In this document: in pieces, positions 33,484 through 41,688 of the stretch
Layout: every line of letters starts with the position of its first letter
Position numbering within the stretch: the stretch's first letter is position 1
From: Verrucomicrobiota bacterium
Lineage (GTDB): Bacteria; Verrucomicrobiota; Verrucomicrobiia; Opitutales; UBA953
Length of the DNA: 64,000 nucleotides
Reading direction: 5' to 3'
NCBI GenBank assembly: GCA_026397965.1
Contig: JAPLTU010000036.1
Span: 1 to 64,000 of the forward strand
Notes under the pieces: model-generated
Told to the model about the DNA's origin: nothing
The model's input: the letters and a program-made list of their open reading frames with translations, nothing else
The model's database searches: none
Made by a program: the position numbers and the translations under genes

Positions 33484-34062
33484 CTAAGTCTTTTTGCTCG
33501 CCGCCTTCAGTTCGGCCAGGGTGGCCTTCTTAATTTTCTTAACTTTGGCGGCGGTGAGTAGTTGGTGTGGGCGCGTCATCCTGTCGATGAACAAGATACC
33601 TTGGCAGTGGTCGTACTCGTGTTGGACGCATCGGGCGAGCAGCCCTTCGCACTCCATCGTGTGCGGCGCCCCGTCGGCATCGCGGAAACGCACGATGGCC
33701 CGCTCCACGCGTTCGACTTCACCCGTGACGCCCGGAAAGGAGAGACAACCCTCAGTGTAGCAGTCCTTTTCGCCAGCTGGTACGGTCACGTTGGCGTTGG
33801 CCAAGAGCATCGGCATGACCTTGGCCGTTTCGACGATTTTTCCGTCTAGTAAAAGCGGGTTTTCTTCGTCGCAGATATTTAAGACGAAAAGTTGTAAGGA
33901 AAGACCGACCTGTGGGGCGGCCAGCCCGATGCCGCGCGCTTTGCGCATCGCGGAGAGCATCGCTTCGCCTAAGGTGCGTAAGGGAGGCCCGAATTCACGG
34001 ACGGGCTCGCCAGGCATCCGCAAAAGCGGATCGCCGTAAGTCCGGATGGTGAATTCTGCCAT
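33484..34062 (-). CDS. def: Peptide deformylase
   Basis: This 192-residue enzyme removes the formyl group from nascent proteins. All three motifs are present: GIGLAAPQ (44-51), EGCLS (104-108; the cysteine binds the metal) and HEYDH (148-152). The C-terminal 35 residues are lysine-rich. The stop lies two bases from the convergent HPr-linked gene. No methionyl-tRNA formyltransferase gene, its usual neighbour, is visible. Confidence 0.96.
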   Translation of the reverse strand: MAEFTIRTYGDPLLRMPGEPVREFGPPLRTLGEAMLSAMRKARGIGLAAPQVGLSLQLFVLNICDEENPLLLDGKIVETAKVMPMLLANANVTVPAGEKDCYTEGCLSFPGVTGEVERVERAIVRFRDADGAPHTMECEGLLARCVQHEYDHCQGILFIDRMTRPHQLLTAAKVKKIKKATLAELKAASKKT

Positions 34063-34106
34063 ACGTCTTGGTTACTCGGTGTCGCCTTGGGGGAAAGGGA
34101 AAAATT

Positions 34107-34625
34107 TCAAGGCTTGGTGCCGTAGTCACCTTTTTCGCAGCGGCGGACGAAGGCCTCCGTGCGTTTGCGGATGCGGTCCCATTTCTCGCGGAGTTCCTGG
34201 GTCTCGTCGGCGGTGATGCGGTGGTCTTCCATCGCGTCGGCGACGTCGGCGATGAGTAGGCCAAATTCGCGGACGAGGGCGTTGGCTGCTTTGTCTAGGT
34301 TGCCGCTTGGGGCTTCGCCTTCGATGGGCGTGAACTGACCGCCCGCACGTCGAGCGAGCCAGTCTATGATGCGGGAGTCGCCGGTGAGGTCGATCAGCAG
34401 GGCGGTGCGGTGGAGCGGGTTGGGTTGGCCGCTACCTTTTTCGGCCGGCTCTCGCCATTTGTAGAGCATCGAGGGAGAGACGCCGAGCGACTTGGCAATT
34501 TCCTCGTGCTTATTAAGCTGGCTATCCTTGCCGCCACCCTGGCCGGCCTTGAGCAGGGCGTCCTGCAGTACATGGTGCGCTTCCTTGATGGGGGTGAGGC
34601 GGGGTGTGGGCGGTTTCTTGGCCAT
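34107..34625 (-). CDS. CII-like helix-turn-helix regulatory protein
   Basis: The protein has 172 residues. A helix-turn-helix (HEEIAKSLGVSPSMLYKWRE) lies at about 40-60, followed by HRTALLIDLTGDSRIIDWLARR. This layout resembles phage regulatory CII-type proteins, in which a DNA-binding domain is joined to a helical oligomerisation part. No phage structural genes are nearby, so this is a domesticated or chromosomal member. It is divergent from the NfeD-FloA operon, with 130 bases between, and might control it. Confidence 0.65.
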   Translation of the reverse strand: MAKKPPTPRLTPIKEAHHVLQDALLKAGQGGGKDSQLNKHEEIAKSLGVSPSMLYKWREPAEKGSGQPNPLHRTALLIDLTGDSRIIDWLARRAGGQFTPIEGEAPSGNLDKAANALVREFGLLIADVADAMEDHRITADETQELREKWDRIRKRTEAFVRRCEKGDYGTKP

Positions 34626-34755
34626 GGTCGAGCATAGGGCGGGGAGTGCTCAGCCCGCAAGCGTGCGAGGGATATTACAGGTTTTTCACCTTATTGTAAG
34701 ACGGTCGGGCCAGAAAAGATTGGAAAGAGGGAAGGGGGACGACATCGTTGACCGC

Positions 34756-35259
34756 ATGATGCTTTTCGCCGCCTCCCCTGAAGAGGTTTCCTTGGTCCTA
34801 CCAATCGGTCTGCTCGTCGCTGGTTTGGTTTTAATCGGGGCGGAGTTCTTCCTTCCGACGGTCGTACTTGGGTTCATCGGCGCCGTTGTCTCCTTCGCCG
34901 GCATCTATCTTTCGGCGGAGGCGGGCTTCCTCACCTGTGCGGTTTTTTGCGGCGTATTCCTGGTCGTCTTAACGCTCGAGTTCTTCGCGTTTCGCCGCCT
35001 CCTGCCACAGACCAGCATCGGCCGGTCGATGATCAACGCCAGCAGTAATGAAGGTGCCGCGGTGCCCGCTGCCGCCGGTTACGCCGTCTACGTCGGTAAG
35101 ACCGGCAAGGCCGCCACCGTCCTGGCGCCTTCGGGCACGATCGAGATCGACGGCACCTTGATTGAAGCCTTTTCCCTCGACGGTTTTGTCGAACGTGGTG
35201 CCGCCGTCGTCGTCACCGAGGCTGGCTCCGGCCGCGTGACCGTCCGCCGCTCTCGCTAA
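34756..35259 (+). CDS. NfeD-like membrane protein
   Basis: The start at 34756 (a second ATG follows at 34759) gives about 167 residues with three or four membrane segments ([54 protein letters not shown]) and a C-terminal OB-fold domain ([20 protein letters not shown]). NfeD proteins accompany flotillins and are thought to help assemble or regulate membrane microdomains. The floA start is 22 bases downstream, the classical pairing. No ideal Shine-Dalgarno sequence is seen. Confidence 0.88.
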   Translation: MMLFAASPEEVSLVLPIGLLVAGLVLIGAEFFLPTVVLGFIGAVVSFAGIYLSAEAGFLTCAVFCGVFLVVLTLEFFAFRRLLPQTSIGRSMINASSNEGAAVPAAAGYAVYVGKTGKAATVLAPSGTIEIDGTLIEAFSLDGFVERGAAVVVTEAGSGRVTVRRSR

Positions 35260-35281
35260 CGTTTCCCCTCTCATACCTACC

Positions 35282-36289
35282 ATGCCTAACATCATCATCT
35301 GGATTGCAGCCGGTGCCCTGCTGCTCTTCGTCCTCTTCCTGCTCTCTTTTCTCGCCGTCTGGGTGCGTGCGCGACTCGCCGGTGCCGAGGTCGGCCTGTT
35401 CGACCTCGTCGGCATGCGCCTGCGCAGCGTTCCCTACGCCGTGATTGTTGACGCCAAGATCGCCGCCACCAAGGCCGGCCTCTCGGTAGAAGTCGAGAAG
35501 ATCGACGCCCACTACCTCGCTGGCGGCAATATCGTGCAGACGGTGCAGGCGCTTATCGCCGCCCAAAAGGCTGGCCTGCATCTCGACTGGAATCGCGCCT
35601 GCGCGATCGATATCGCGACCCGCGGTACGAACAAGTCCGTGCTCGAGGCCGTGCTCACTTCCGTCAGCCCCAAGGTCATCGACGTGCCTAATCCGGCCAG
35701 CGGCCGTACCACGATCGACGCCGTCGCTAAGGATGGCATCCAGGTGAAGGTGAAGGCCCGCGTGACTGTTCGCACCAACCTCGACCGCTTCGTTGGCGGC
35801 GCCCAGGAAGAGACCATCATCGCCCGCGTCGGCGAAGGCATCGTCACCACCATCGGCTCCTCGGAGAGTTATAAGATCGTCCTCGAGAACCCTGACCGCA
35901 TCTCCAAGACCGTCCTCGAGCGCGGTCTCGACGCCAATACCGCCTACGAGATCATGTCGATCGACATCGCGGACGTCGACGTCGGCGACAACATCGGTGC
36001 CATGCTCCAGGAGGCCCAGGCCAACGCCAACAAGAACATGGCGCAGGCCCAGGCCGAAATCCGTCGCGCCGCCGCCGTCGCGCTCGAGCAGGAAATGCGT
36101 GCCCGGGTCGAAGAGATGCGCGCGCGCGTCGTCGAAGCCGAGGCCCAGATCCCGCAGGCTTTGGCCGACGCGTTGCGTTCCGGCCGCATGGGCTATATGG
36201 ATTTCCAGCGTCTCGAAAACCTCCGTTCCGACACCGAGATGCGTAAGGGTATCGCTGGTGACGGCCCCGCGCCCGGCGCCAAGGCCTAA
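35282..36289 (+). CDS. floA: Flotillin-like protein FloA
   Basis: The protein has 335 residues. An N-terminal membrane hairpin ([20 protein letters not shown]) precedes an SPFH domain ([20 protein letters not shown], then [10 protein letters not shown]) and a coiled coil rich in Ala, Glu and Arg ([19 protein letters not shown]). The family scaffolds functional membrane microdomains. It lies between NfeD and a small membrane protein gene (2-base gap), a three-gene operon. Confidence 0.95.
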   Translation: MPNIIIWIAAGALLLFVLFLLSFLAVWVRARLAGAEVGLFDLVGMRLRSVPYAVIVDAKIAATKAGLSVEVEKIDAHYLAGGNIVQTVQALIAAQKAGLHLDWNRACAIDIATRGTNKSVLEAVLTSVSPKVIDVPNPASGRTTIDAVAKDGIQVKVKARVTVRTNLDRFVGGAQEETIIARVGEGIVTTIGSSESYKIVLENPDRISKTVLERGLDANTAYEIMSIDIADVDVGDNIGAMLQEAQANANKNMAQAQAEIRRAAAVALEQEMRARVEEMRARVVEAEAQIPQALADALRSGRMGYMDFQRLENLRSDTEMRKGIAGDGPAPGAKA

Positions 36290-36291
36290 GC

Positions 36292-36639
36292 ATGGAGCTG
36301 GCACTCTTCATCAAAATCGCCATCGGCGTGGTCGCGTTCGCGGCCTGGGTCGCCGGCCAGATTAAGGTGGAGGCCGGCCAGCCGGCACCGATTGCCGTGC
36401 TGCCGTCCGTGCCGCGTCGCACCCGTCGGGTGCGCAATGCGCCGCCGCCTCTCGCGCCGGAGCCGGAGCCTTTGGCCCCGGTCGCCGCGACCCATCTCGA
36501 CGATACGTCCCTCGTGGTCACGCGGCCCGCGCGTGCGCAGTCGCGCCTGCAGTTTCGCGGCTCGGCCGCGCTCCGGCAGGCGATCATCGCCCGCGAAGTT
36601 CTTGGCCTGCCGCTGTCCCTCCGTCCGCCGCGCTTCTGA
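36292..36639 (+). CDS. Small membrane-anchored protein in the NfeD-FloA operon
   Basis: The protein has 115 residues: an N-terminal transmembrane segment (LALFIKIAIGVVAFAAWVAG), a Pro/Arg-rich middle (PRRTRRVRNAPPPLAPEPEP) and a short C-terminal helix (SAALRQAIIAREVLGLPLSL). The family is not recognised. Its position two bases after floA suggests a partner of the flotillin system. Its last base abuts the convergent znuB gene. Confidence 0.75.
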   Translation: MELALFIKIAIGVVAFAAWVAGQIKVEAGQPAPIAVLPSVPRRTRRVRNAPPPLAPEPEPLAPVAATHLDDTSLVVTRPARAQSRLQFRGSAALRQAIIAREVLGLPLSLRPPRF

Positions 36640-37452
36640 TTAACGGCGCGGTGCAAAGATTCGCGCGGCCAGGTAGGGCAAAGCGCAACAAAGCACGATG
36701 GCGGCGCCGGAGGGCATCCACGCCAGGTAATAAGAAAGATAAAGGCCACCGATCCCGCCGGCTAAGGCGCAAGCGACCGCCCAACCCATTACTTGGGGTA
36801 GCGTGCGACCAAGCAGGACGCCGGTGGCCGCAGGAATGACAAAGAGCGCGGTGGTCAGGAGCGCGCCAACGAGGCGCACGCAGGCCACCGCGCCAAGGGC
36901 CACCAAGCCGAGCAAGATGGCTCGCAAAAGGGCTGGTTTGGCGCCGAGTAGTCGGGCGTATTCTTCATCAAAGGAAGCCAGTTCCATTTCCTTATGCAGG
37001 ATGCGCAGACTCACGAGCACGACGAAGGCCGTGACGGCGATGATGGCGATGTCTTGAGGGCCAACGGCGACCACACTCCCAAAAAGCAATCCCGTGAAGT
37101 CGCGCCACGAATGCGCCAGCTGCATCATGGCGATCCCGGCGGCGAACATCACCGAAAGCATCACGCCGATGGCGCTGTCTTCGCTCGTACCCTTGCGGGC
37201 AGAAAGCCAAGCCGCCCCGGCGGCGGTCAGCAAGGCGGCGGCGAGAGCGCCCAGATAAGGAGAGATGCCCAGCAACATCGCGCCGACGACTCCTGGTAAG
37301 ATCGAATGGGTGAGGGCGGTGCTCACGAAGGCCATGCGGCGAAGCACCACGTAGGCGCCCAAGCAGGCGCAGGTGAGGCCTCCGAGTACGACAGCCCAAA
37401 GGGCTCGGACGAAGAAGGCTTCGGCCAACGGTTCGCGGATGACCTCAAGCAT
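36640..37452 (-). CDS. znuB: Zinc/manganese-type ABC transporter permease
   Basis: From the ATG at 37452 the protein has about 270 residues and eight or nine membrane segments, with the ABC-3 permease pattern: LGAYVVLRRMAFVSTALTHS, then GLLFGSVVAVGPQDI and FDEEYARLLGAKP. It would move the metal delivered by the substrate-binding protein. It overlaps the 3' end of znuC by eight bases. Zinc or manganese specificity cannot be told from the permease. Confidence 0.9.
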   Translation of the reverse strand: MLEVIREPLAEAFFVRALWAVVLGGLTCACLGAYVVLRRMAFVSTALTHSILPGVVGAMLLGISPYLGALAAALLTAAGAAWLSARKGTSEDSAIGVMLSVMFAAGIAMMQLAHSWRDFTGLLFGSVVAVGPQDIAIIAVTAFVVLVSLRILHKEMELASFDEEYARLLGAKPALLRAILLGLVALGAVACVRLVGALLTTALFVIPAATGVLLGRTLPQVMGWAVACALAGGIGGLYLSYYLAWMPSGAAIVLCCALPYLAARIFAPRR

Positions 37453-38233
37453 GATGATGGGGCCCGTGCCCAGCGCAGGAATGGGTGGTGGTGACGGTAC
37501 CGTTTCTGATTTCCAAGATGCGATCAAACCGACGTGAGTCGGCCGGGTCATGCGTGGCCATGATGACCGTGAACGCGTGACCTTGGTCGAAAAGAAATTT
37601 CTCGACGATATCGCGACTCGCTTGATCTAGGGCCGCAAAAGGTTCGTCGAGCAGGAGGATTTCGGCACCTTGCACGGTGGCCCGAGCAAGCAGGCCGCGT
37701 TGGAGCTGGCCACCTGAAAGCGTATGTACCGGCCGATCAGCTAAATCAGTGAGTCCCATGAGCTCGAGGGCCCGATTCACCCCTTGATTGCCGTGATGGC
37801 ATTCCTCGAACCATCCGTGGTGAGCATAGGTTCCCATTTGGACCAGCCGCCTGAGTTGCAGGGGAAAGTTTTCCGTAAAAGTTGGGCGCTGAGAGAGGTA
37901 GGCCACTCGGCTTCGACCCAGGGCGGGAGGCGAACCTAAAACTTGGACCTTCCCTGATCGGGGTTTGATGAGTCCGGCCAAGACGCGGAGGACGGTTGAT
38001 TTTCCGGAGCCATTAGGTCCGATGAGAGCGGCACGGCAGCCGCAAGGTATCTCCAAGGTGGCCTGTTCGAAGGCGAGGTGGCCATCAGGCCTTGCGGATG
38101 CTGACAGATCCGTGGCTTGCACGGCGATGCCCTGACAAGGGGCTTTTTCGACTGAAGCGTAGGGTAGGGTTGGGAGTAATTCTAGGGGCGCATCATTAAT
38201 GCGTTGAAGCCAAGTGGGAAAATGAAGGCTCAT
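37445..38233 (-). CDS. znuC: Zinc/manganese-type ABC transporter ATPase
   Basis: The protein has 262 residues with Walker A GPNGSGKST, signature LSGGQLQRGLLARA and Walker B EILLLDEPFAAL, then ATHD. The N-terminus has about 35 extra residues before the ATPase core. The C-terminus ends with a cysteine/histidine tail (HSCAGHGPHHH), able to bind metal and perhaps sense cytoplasmic zinc. It overlaps znuA by four bases (ATGA) and znuB by eight. Confidence 0.92.
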   Translation of the reverse strand: MSLHFPTWLQRINDAPLELLPTLPYASVEKAPCQGIAVQATDLSASARPDGHLAFEQATLEIPCGCRAALIGPNGSGKSTVLRVLAGLIKPRSGKVQVLGSPPALGRSRVAYLSQRPTFTENFPLQLRRLVQMGTYAHHGWFEECHHGNQGVNRALELMGLTDLADRPVHTLSGGQLQRGLLARATVQGAEILLLDEPFAALDQASRDIVEKFLFDQGHAFTVIMATHDPADSRRFDRILEIRNGTVTTTHSCAGHGPHHHA

Positions 38234-39126
38234 GGTTTTAAGAGAGCGGCCTGAAGTTTTCGGCCATTTCTAAGCATCATGCTCGCCCAAGTGCCACCTT
38301 CCAGGCCTTTGGGCTCCAAGAATTCGAAGGAAAGTTGAAGCGGAGGCGGTATTCCGGCGTCTCGGCAAAGTTGCTGAGCAATCGTATCGTTTTGGCCGTC
38401 GTCGACCACCACGACCCTAACCCCCTGGCTTCGGATGGTTTCAAGAAGCTTAGAGAACTGCTTCGCCGAGGGGTCGGCTGCCTCAGTTGAAGTGCTCTGT
38501 AAGATTGTCGAAGCTATGGTCAGGCCGTAGCGATGCGCAAAAGGCCCAAGGTTGGCATGCTGGGTGATGATCCGGCGTTGCTTTGCCGGAATTAAGGCAA
38601 AAGAGCTCCCCAGGATATTATCAACGGCTATGACATCATTAACTAACTGATTATAAGAATCTTCCATGCTTGCCTTCGGGTATAAAGATTGGAGTTTTTC
38701 ACGTAACTTTTCGATCATTTTTAGTACAAGGATTGGATCTGTCCAGACGTGTGGGTCAGGCGCAGTTTGTTTACCGTTCGGACGGCCGTTTGGGTTAGAC
38801 TCCAGGGCCAGCCAGTGGGTGGCATCCTCCCGATGGTTTGCCTTAATCCAGTCAGCCAGCCAGGGCTCAAGCTCCGGGCTTAAACCGACGATGAGTTCAG
38901 CTTTTGCCAGATCCCGCGCGTCATTTGCATTGATTTGATAGCCGTGGAGCTCGCTTCGCTCCGGCACCAGGCTCCGGTGTCTATATCCAGATGGAAGGAT
39001 ACTGGAGACCCAGTCATCAGGAATGGTGAAGCTGGAAATCACCCCCCCCGCTTTGCTCGGAGAATCATCCCCCCAGCCGGGTTGAGGACTTAAGAAAATT
39101 AGGACTAAAAAGGTAAGCCGAAGCAC
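38230..39126 (-). CDS. znuA: Zinc/manganese-type ABC transporter substrate-binding protein
   Basis: The protein has 298 residues with a signal peptide (MLRLTFLVLIFLSPQPGWG). Metal-ligand histidines fit the cluster A-I family: H61 (SELHGYQ), H126 (DPHVWTDP) and H190 (TQHANLGPF), with an acidic residue near 242 (VVDDGQ). The histidine-rich loop common in E. coli-type ZnuA is absent, so zinc versus manganese is undecided. A dyad 47 bases upstream of its start may be a metalloregulator site. Confidence 0.88.
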   Translation of the reverse strand: MLRLTFLVLIFLSPQPGWGDDSPSKAGGVISSFTIPDDWVSSILPSGYRHRSLVPERSELHGYQINANDARDLAKAELIVGLSPELEPWLADWIKANHREDATHWLALESNPNGRPNGKQTAPDPHVWTDPILVLKMIEKLREKLQSLYPKASMEDSYNQLVNDVIAVDNILGSSFALIPAKQRRIITQHANLGPFAHRYGLTIASTILQSTSTEAADPSAKQFSKLLETIRSQGVRVVVVDDGQNDTIAQQLCRDAGIPPPLQLSFEFLEPKGLEGGTWASMMLRNGRKLQAALLKP

Positions 39127-39172
39127 GGGAGGAAAGGCGTAGCAAAATGACCAACAATTGCAAGTTATTTGC

Positions 39173-39189
39173 AGTTACTGACTGTAACT
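39173..39189. promoter_or_regulatory. Dyad between znuA and the pilus operon
   Basis: AGTTAC-TGACT-GTAACT is a perfect inverted repeat with 6-bp arms, preceded by an AAGTTATTTGC half-like sequence. Fur/Zur-family proteins bind AT-rich dyads of this spacing, so it could repress the divergent znuABC operon. It also sits 58 bases upstream of the pilus operon, whose control it may affect. Confidence 0.45.
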
Positions 39190-39246
39190 TTAGTTCCGCC
39201 TTTTGCATTTGCCAGCGTAGGAATGTCGACTAACAAAGAACTCCCC

Positions 39247-39954
39247 ATGCCCCATTTCCGAGTTATTTTCGCTATTATTTTAGCGGTGCTCACCACAGCC
39301 GTAAGCGCTTTGGGCCAAGCTTCTAAGGGGGACGAAGCCGCACCGGTCAAGGGAGCGGGTTCCAAGGCCCCCGTCTCTGTAAAAGATGTGAAATTCACCC
39401 AAACTAAATTGGGCGGTCAAATCTACCCCTGGAATCGGATGCAGGTTGAATTGCAAGCGAACTATAACCCCGCCAGCGCCGATCCGAAAGCCATCGTGAA
39501 CAAGCGATATGTGGATAAAATAAAAGTAACCGTCACGCAAATTTACAAGAATGCCTCTAAAGATGCCAAAGACTGGAATTATTATCGAGCGAGCGCGACG
39601 GTTTTGACCATGGAAGTACAGCAACCTCGCTCGGTCATTTTTTACCTTCCTGGAGATATCGTCAAGCGCGACGTCCTGCACAAGGAGCCTGACTATTATT
39701 TCGTTCAAATTGAGGTCGGCGGCAATGAAGTTCCTTTATTTGATGCCGCTGGGAAGATCGCCGCCGATCATGCCCGGGCCGTGCATAAGGACATATCTAA
39801 AAAGGCAGATTTTGATAACGCCAAAGACGCTGCTGATCGCGGAGTCGGGGTTTCGGCCGGGATTTTGCGCCCGCAGTATCTGGTTCTTTATGCGGATACC
39901 GTGGTCGTGCCGCCTTCGCCGGAGTTTATCCGCGAAGACGTGCCTACTCGCTAA
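39247..39954 (+). CDS. Amuc_1102-family pilus-like protein
   Basis: The start at 39247 gives about 235 residues with a signal peptide (RVIFAIILAVLTTAVSALGQ). The rest is a beta-rich domain (VKDVKFTQTKLGGQIYPW, VDKIKVTVTQIYKN, SVIFYLPGDIVKRDV, YYFVQIEVGGNEVP). The family is known only from Verrucomicrobiota and was named after Akkermansia. It is the first gene of the pilus-like operon, 26 bases before the PilM-like gene. The role is unknown; it has no obvious counterpart in the classical pilMNOPQ operon. Confidence 0.8.
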   Translation: MPHFRVIFAIILAVLTTAVSALGQASKGDEAAPVKGAGSKAPVSVKDVKFTQTKLGGQIYPWNRMQVELQANYNPASADPKAIVNKRYVDKIKVTVTQIYKNASKDAKDWNYYRASATVLTMEVQQPRSVIFYLPGDIVKRDVLHKEPDYYFVQIEVGGNEVPLFDAAGKIAADHARAVHKDISKKADFDNAKDAADRGVGVSAGILRPQYLVLYADTVVVPPSPEFIREDVPTR

Positions 39955-39980
39955 TTAACCCATAAACCACTGACTTTTGT

Positions 39981-41687
39981 ATGAGCCAGAAGAAGGCCAC
40001 TATTGTAAATCTCGCCGCGTCGCACGTCTCGGTCTCCCTTTTTGGCGTCCAATCCAAAGGGTTGGTGCTTGAAAAATTTTACGTCGAAGAAATCGCCCCT
40101 GGTCTGACTAATGACGACGAGTGGCTGAACACAGCGATGGGTGCTTTGGGCAACCTGGTCACCACTTACGGCATTTCGGGACAAGTCACGGTCATCGCTC
40201 CAAGCTTTCTGCTCCTCCAGAAATCTTTGAAGGTGCCTCAGGTTGAGCGCCAACGTCAGGCTCAGATCGTCGCCTTTGAAGCGCAGAACGCCATTCCTTA
40301 CCCTTTAAACGAGGTGATTTGGGATAGCCAGGTAATGGCCTCTGATGGAGTAGAGGCCGAAGTCCTGCTTTTTGCTTTGCGTACCGAGATGGCGAGCAAG
40401 ATTGCCAACCTCGTTGCCGCCACCGGCCTGCGGCCCCTGTCTGTCCAAGCCGCTCCGTTGCTCGACAGCCAAGCCTTCCTGCTGGCCGGCGGTTCGGCTA
40501 CGGAAGAAGTGCTAATCATCAACATCGGCGCCCGTTCGACCACCCTCAGTTTCATCGGCCCAAGCGGTTCCAATATCCAGACGGCCAATATCGGAGGTAA
40601 TCTTCTAACCCAGGGGGTTTCCGATAATACCGGGCAACCCTTCATGAATGCCGAAGCCATCAAGGTCGGCTATTATTCAGGTGTCATCCATTTGCCGGAG
40701 TCGGACCCACAGGTCGCCATCCTTCAGGCGAATGCCCAAAGCTTCATTCGCCGCTTAACCCAAGATATCAATCGTCGGTTAATCAATGTGCGTCGCGGAA
40801 CCGCCGGCCGTCAGCCCACCCGCATTTTGCTGACCGGGCGTGGTTCGCTGGTCTCGGGCCTTTCAGAGCAACTCTGCGAAACCTTGCGGATGCCCGTTGA
40901 GCCTTTTGACCCCTCTTCGGTTTTGGCCCTCGGTGCAGACGTGGATCCGGAGAACATGCAGCGCGCCCGTCACCAAATTTCGGAAGTCATCGGTGAGGCC
41001 GCTCGATTAGTCCTCACGCATGTTACGGGGGTTAACCTGATTCCCCGCGATATCGCCGCCCAGCTTGCCTTTGATGGTCGCAAGCCAGTTTTATTGGTCG
41101 CCGCCCTTCTGATGGCCTTGATCCCATGGCCAATCTGGTGGGCTTTTGATAAGGGCGCGGATACTAACCGAGAACTTTCCGCCAAATTGGTAAAGCGCAA
41201 AACCGAGTTGGGAGGCCATCAGGCCGCGATCGAAGAAACGCGAAAAAAGGCTACGGAAGTTTTTGCGATTAACAAAAAATTAGAGGATGTGGCGCTGAGT
41301 CGGCCTAATTGGCCCGCCTTCCTGTCCGACCTCCAGTCGCGCGTCTCCAGCTGTAAGAATACGTGGATTGAAGAACTCGAGGTCAAGCGCGTCGTGCCCC
41401 CAGCCGTCACGTCCGTCGAGCCGCCGCCACCTGGGACCGTCGTAGTTCCGCCCGGCGAAGTCACCAAAATCGTCCTCACGGCCCGTTTCCTTTTGCCTGA
41501 AATTTCACCGGGCTCCAATTTCGCAAAGAAGCCTTACTCCACCCGCGAACAAGAGTTACTCGCGGTCCTGCGTAAATCGCCGTTCATCGCGGAAATCCCC
41601 GACGCCGACATCAAGCAGAATTTCAACCCGGCTAACTCTCCCAAGATCACCCTAACTTTGGTCATCCGTAAGGACACAGCTCTCTAA
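39981..41687 (+). CDS. Amuc_1101-family PilM-PilN fusion protein of the pilus-like system
   Basis: The protein has 568 residues. Residues 1-340 read as the actin-like PilM ATPase fold (TIVNLAASHVSVSLFGV, QIVAFEAQNAIPYPL, LIINIGARSTTLSFI, RILLTGRGSLVSGLSEQL). Residues 351-355 are VNLIP, the short N-terminal motif by which PilN binds PilM. A single membrane segment follows (370-389), then a coiled coil and a ferredoxin-like periplasmic part as in PilN. In Pseudomonas or Thermus these are two proteins; here one chain would anchor the cytoplasmic ring to the inner membrane. One base separates it from the next gene. Confidence 0.9.
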   Translation: MSQKKATIVNLAASHVSVSLFGVQSKGLVLEKFYVEEIAPGLTNDDEWLNTAMGALGNLVTTYGISGQVTVIAPSFLLLQKSLKVPQVERQRQAQIVAFEAQNAIPYPLNEVIWDSQVMASDGVEAEVLLFALRTEMASKIANLVAATGLRPLSVQAAPLLDSQAFLLAGGSATEEVLIINIGARSTTLSFIGPSGSNIQTANIGGNLLTQGVSDNTGQPFMNAEAIKVGYYSGVIHLPESDPQVAILQANAQSFIRRLTQDINRRLINVRRGTAGRQPTRILLTGRGSLVSGLSEQLCETLRMPVEPFDPSSVLALGADVDPENMQRARHQISEVIGEAARLVLTHVTGVNLIPRDIAAQLAFDGRKPVLLVAALLMALIPWPIWWAFDKGADTNRELSAKLVKRKTELGGHQAAIEETRKKATEVFAINKKLEDVALSRPNWPAFLSDLQSRVSSCKNTWIEELEVKRVVPPAVTSVEPPPPGTVVVPPGEVTKIVLTARFLLPEISPGSNFAKKPYSTREQELLAVLRKSPFIAEIPDADIKQNFNPANSPKITLTLVIRKDTAL

Positions 41688-41688
41688 G

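Noticed and set aside
34107-34625. CII-like regulator as evidence of a prophage
   Set aside because: No integrase, terminase, capsid or tail genes lie around it; the neighbours are housekeeping genes.
35213-36304. Long open frame on the minus strand covering floA (363 codons)
   Set aside because: It lies opposite a clear flotillin gene, has no family resemblance, and arises from the codon bias of floA.
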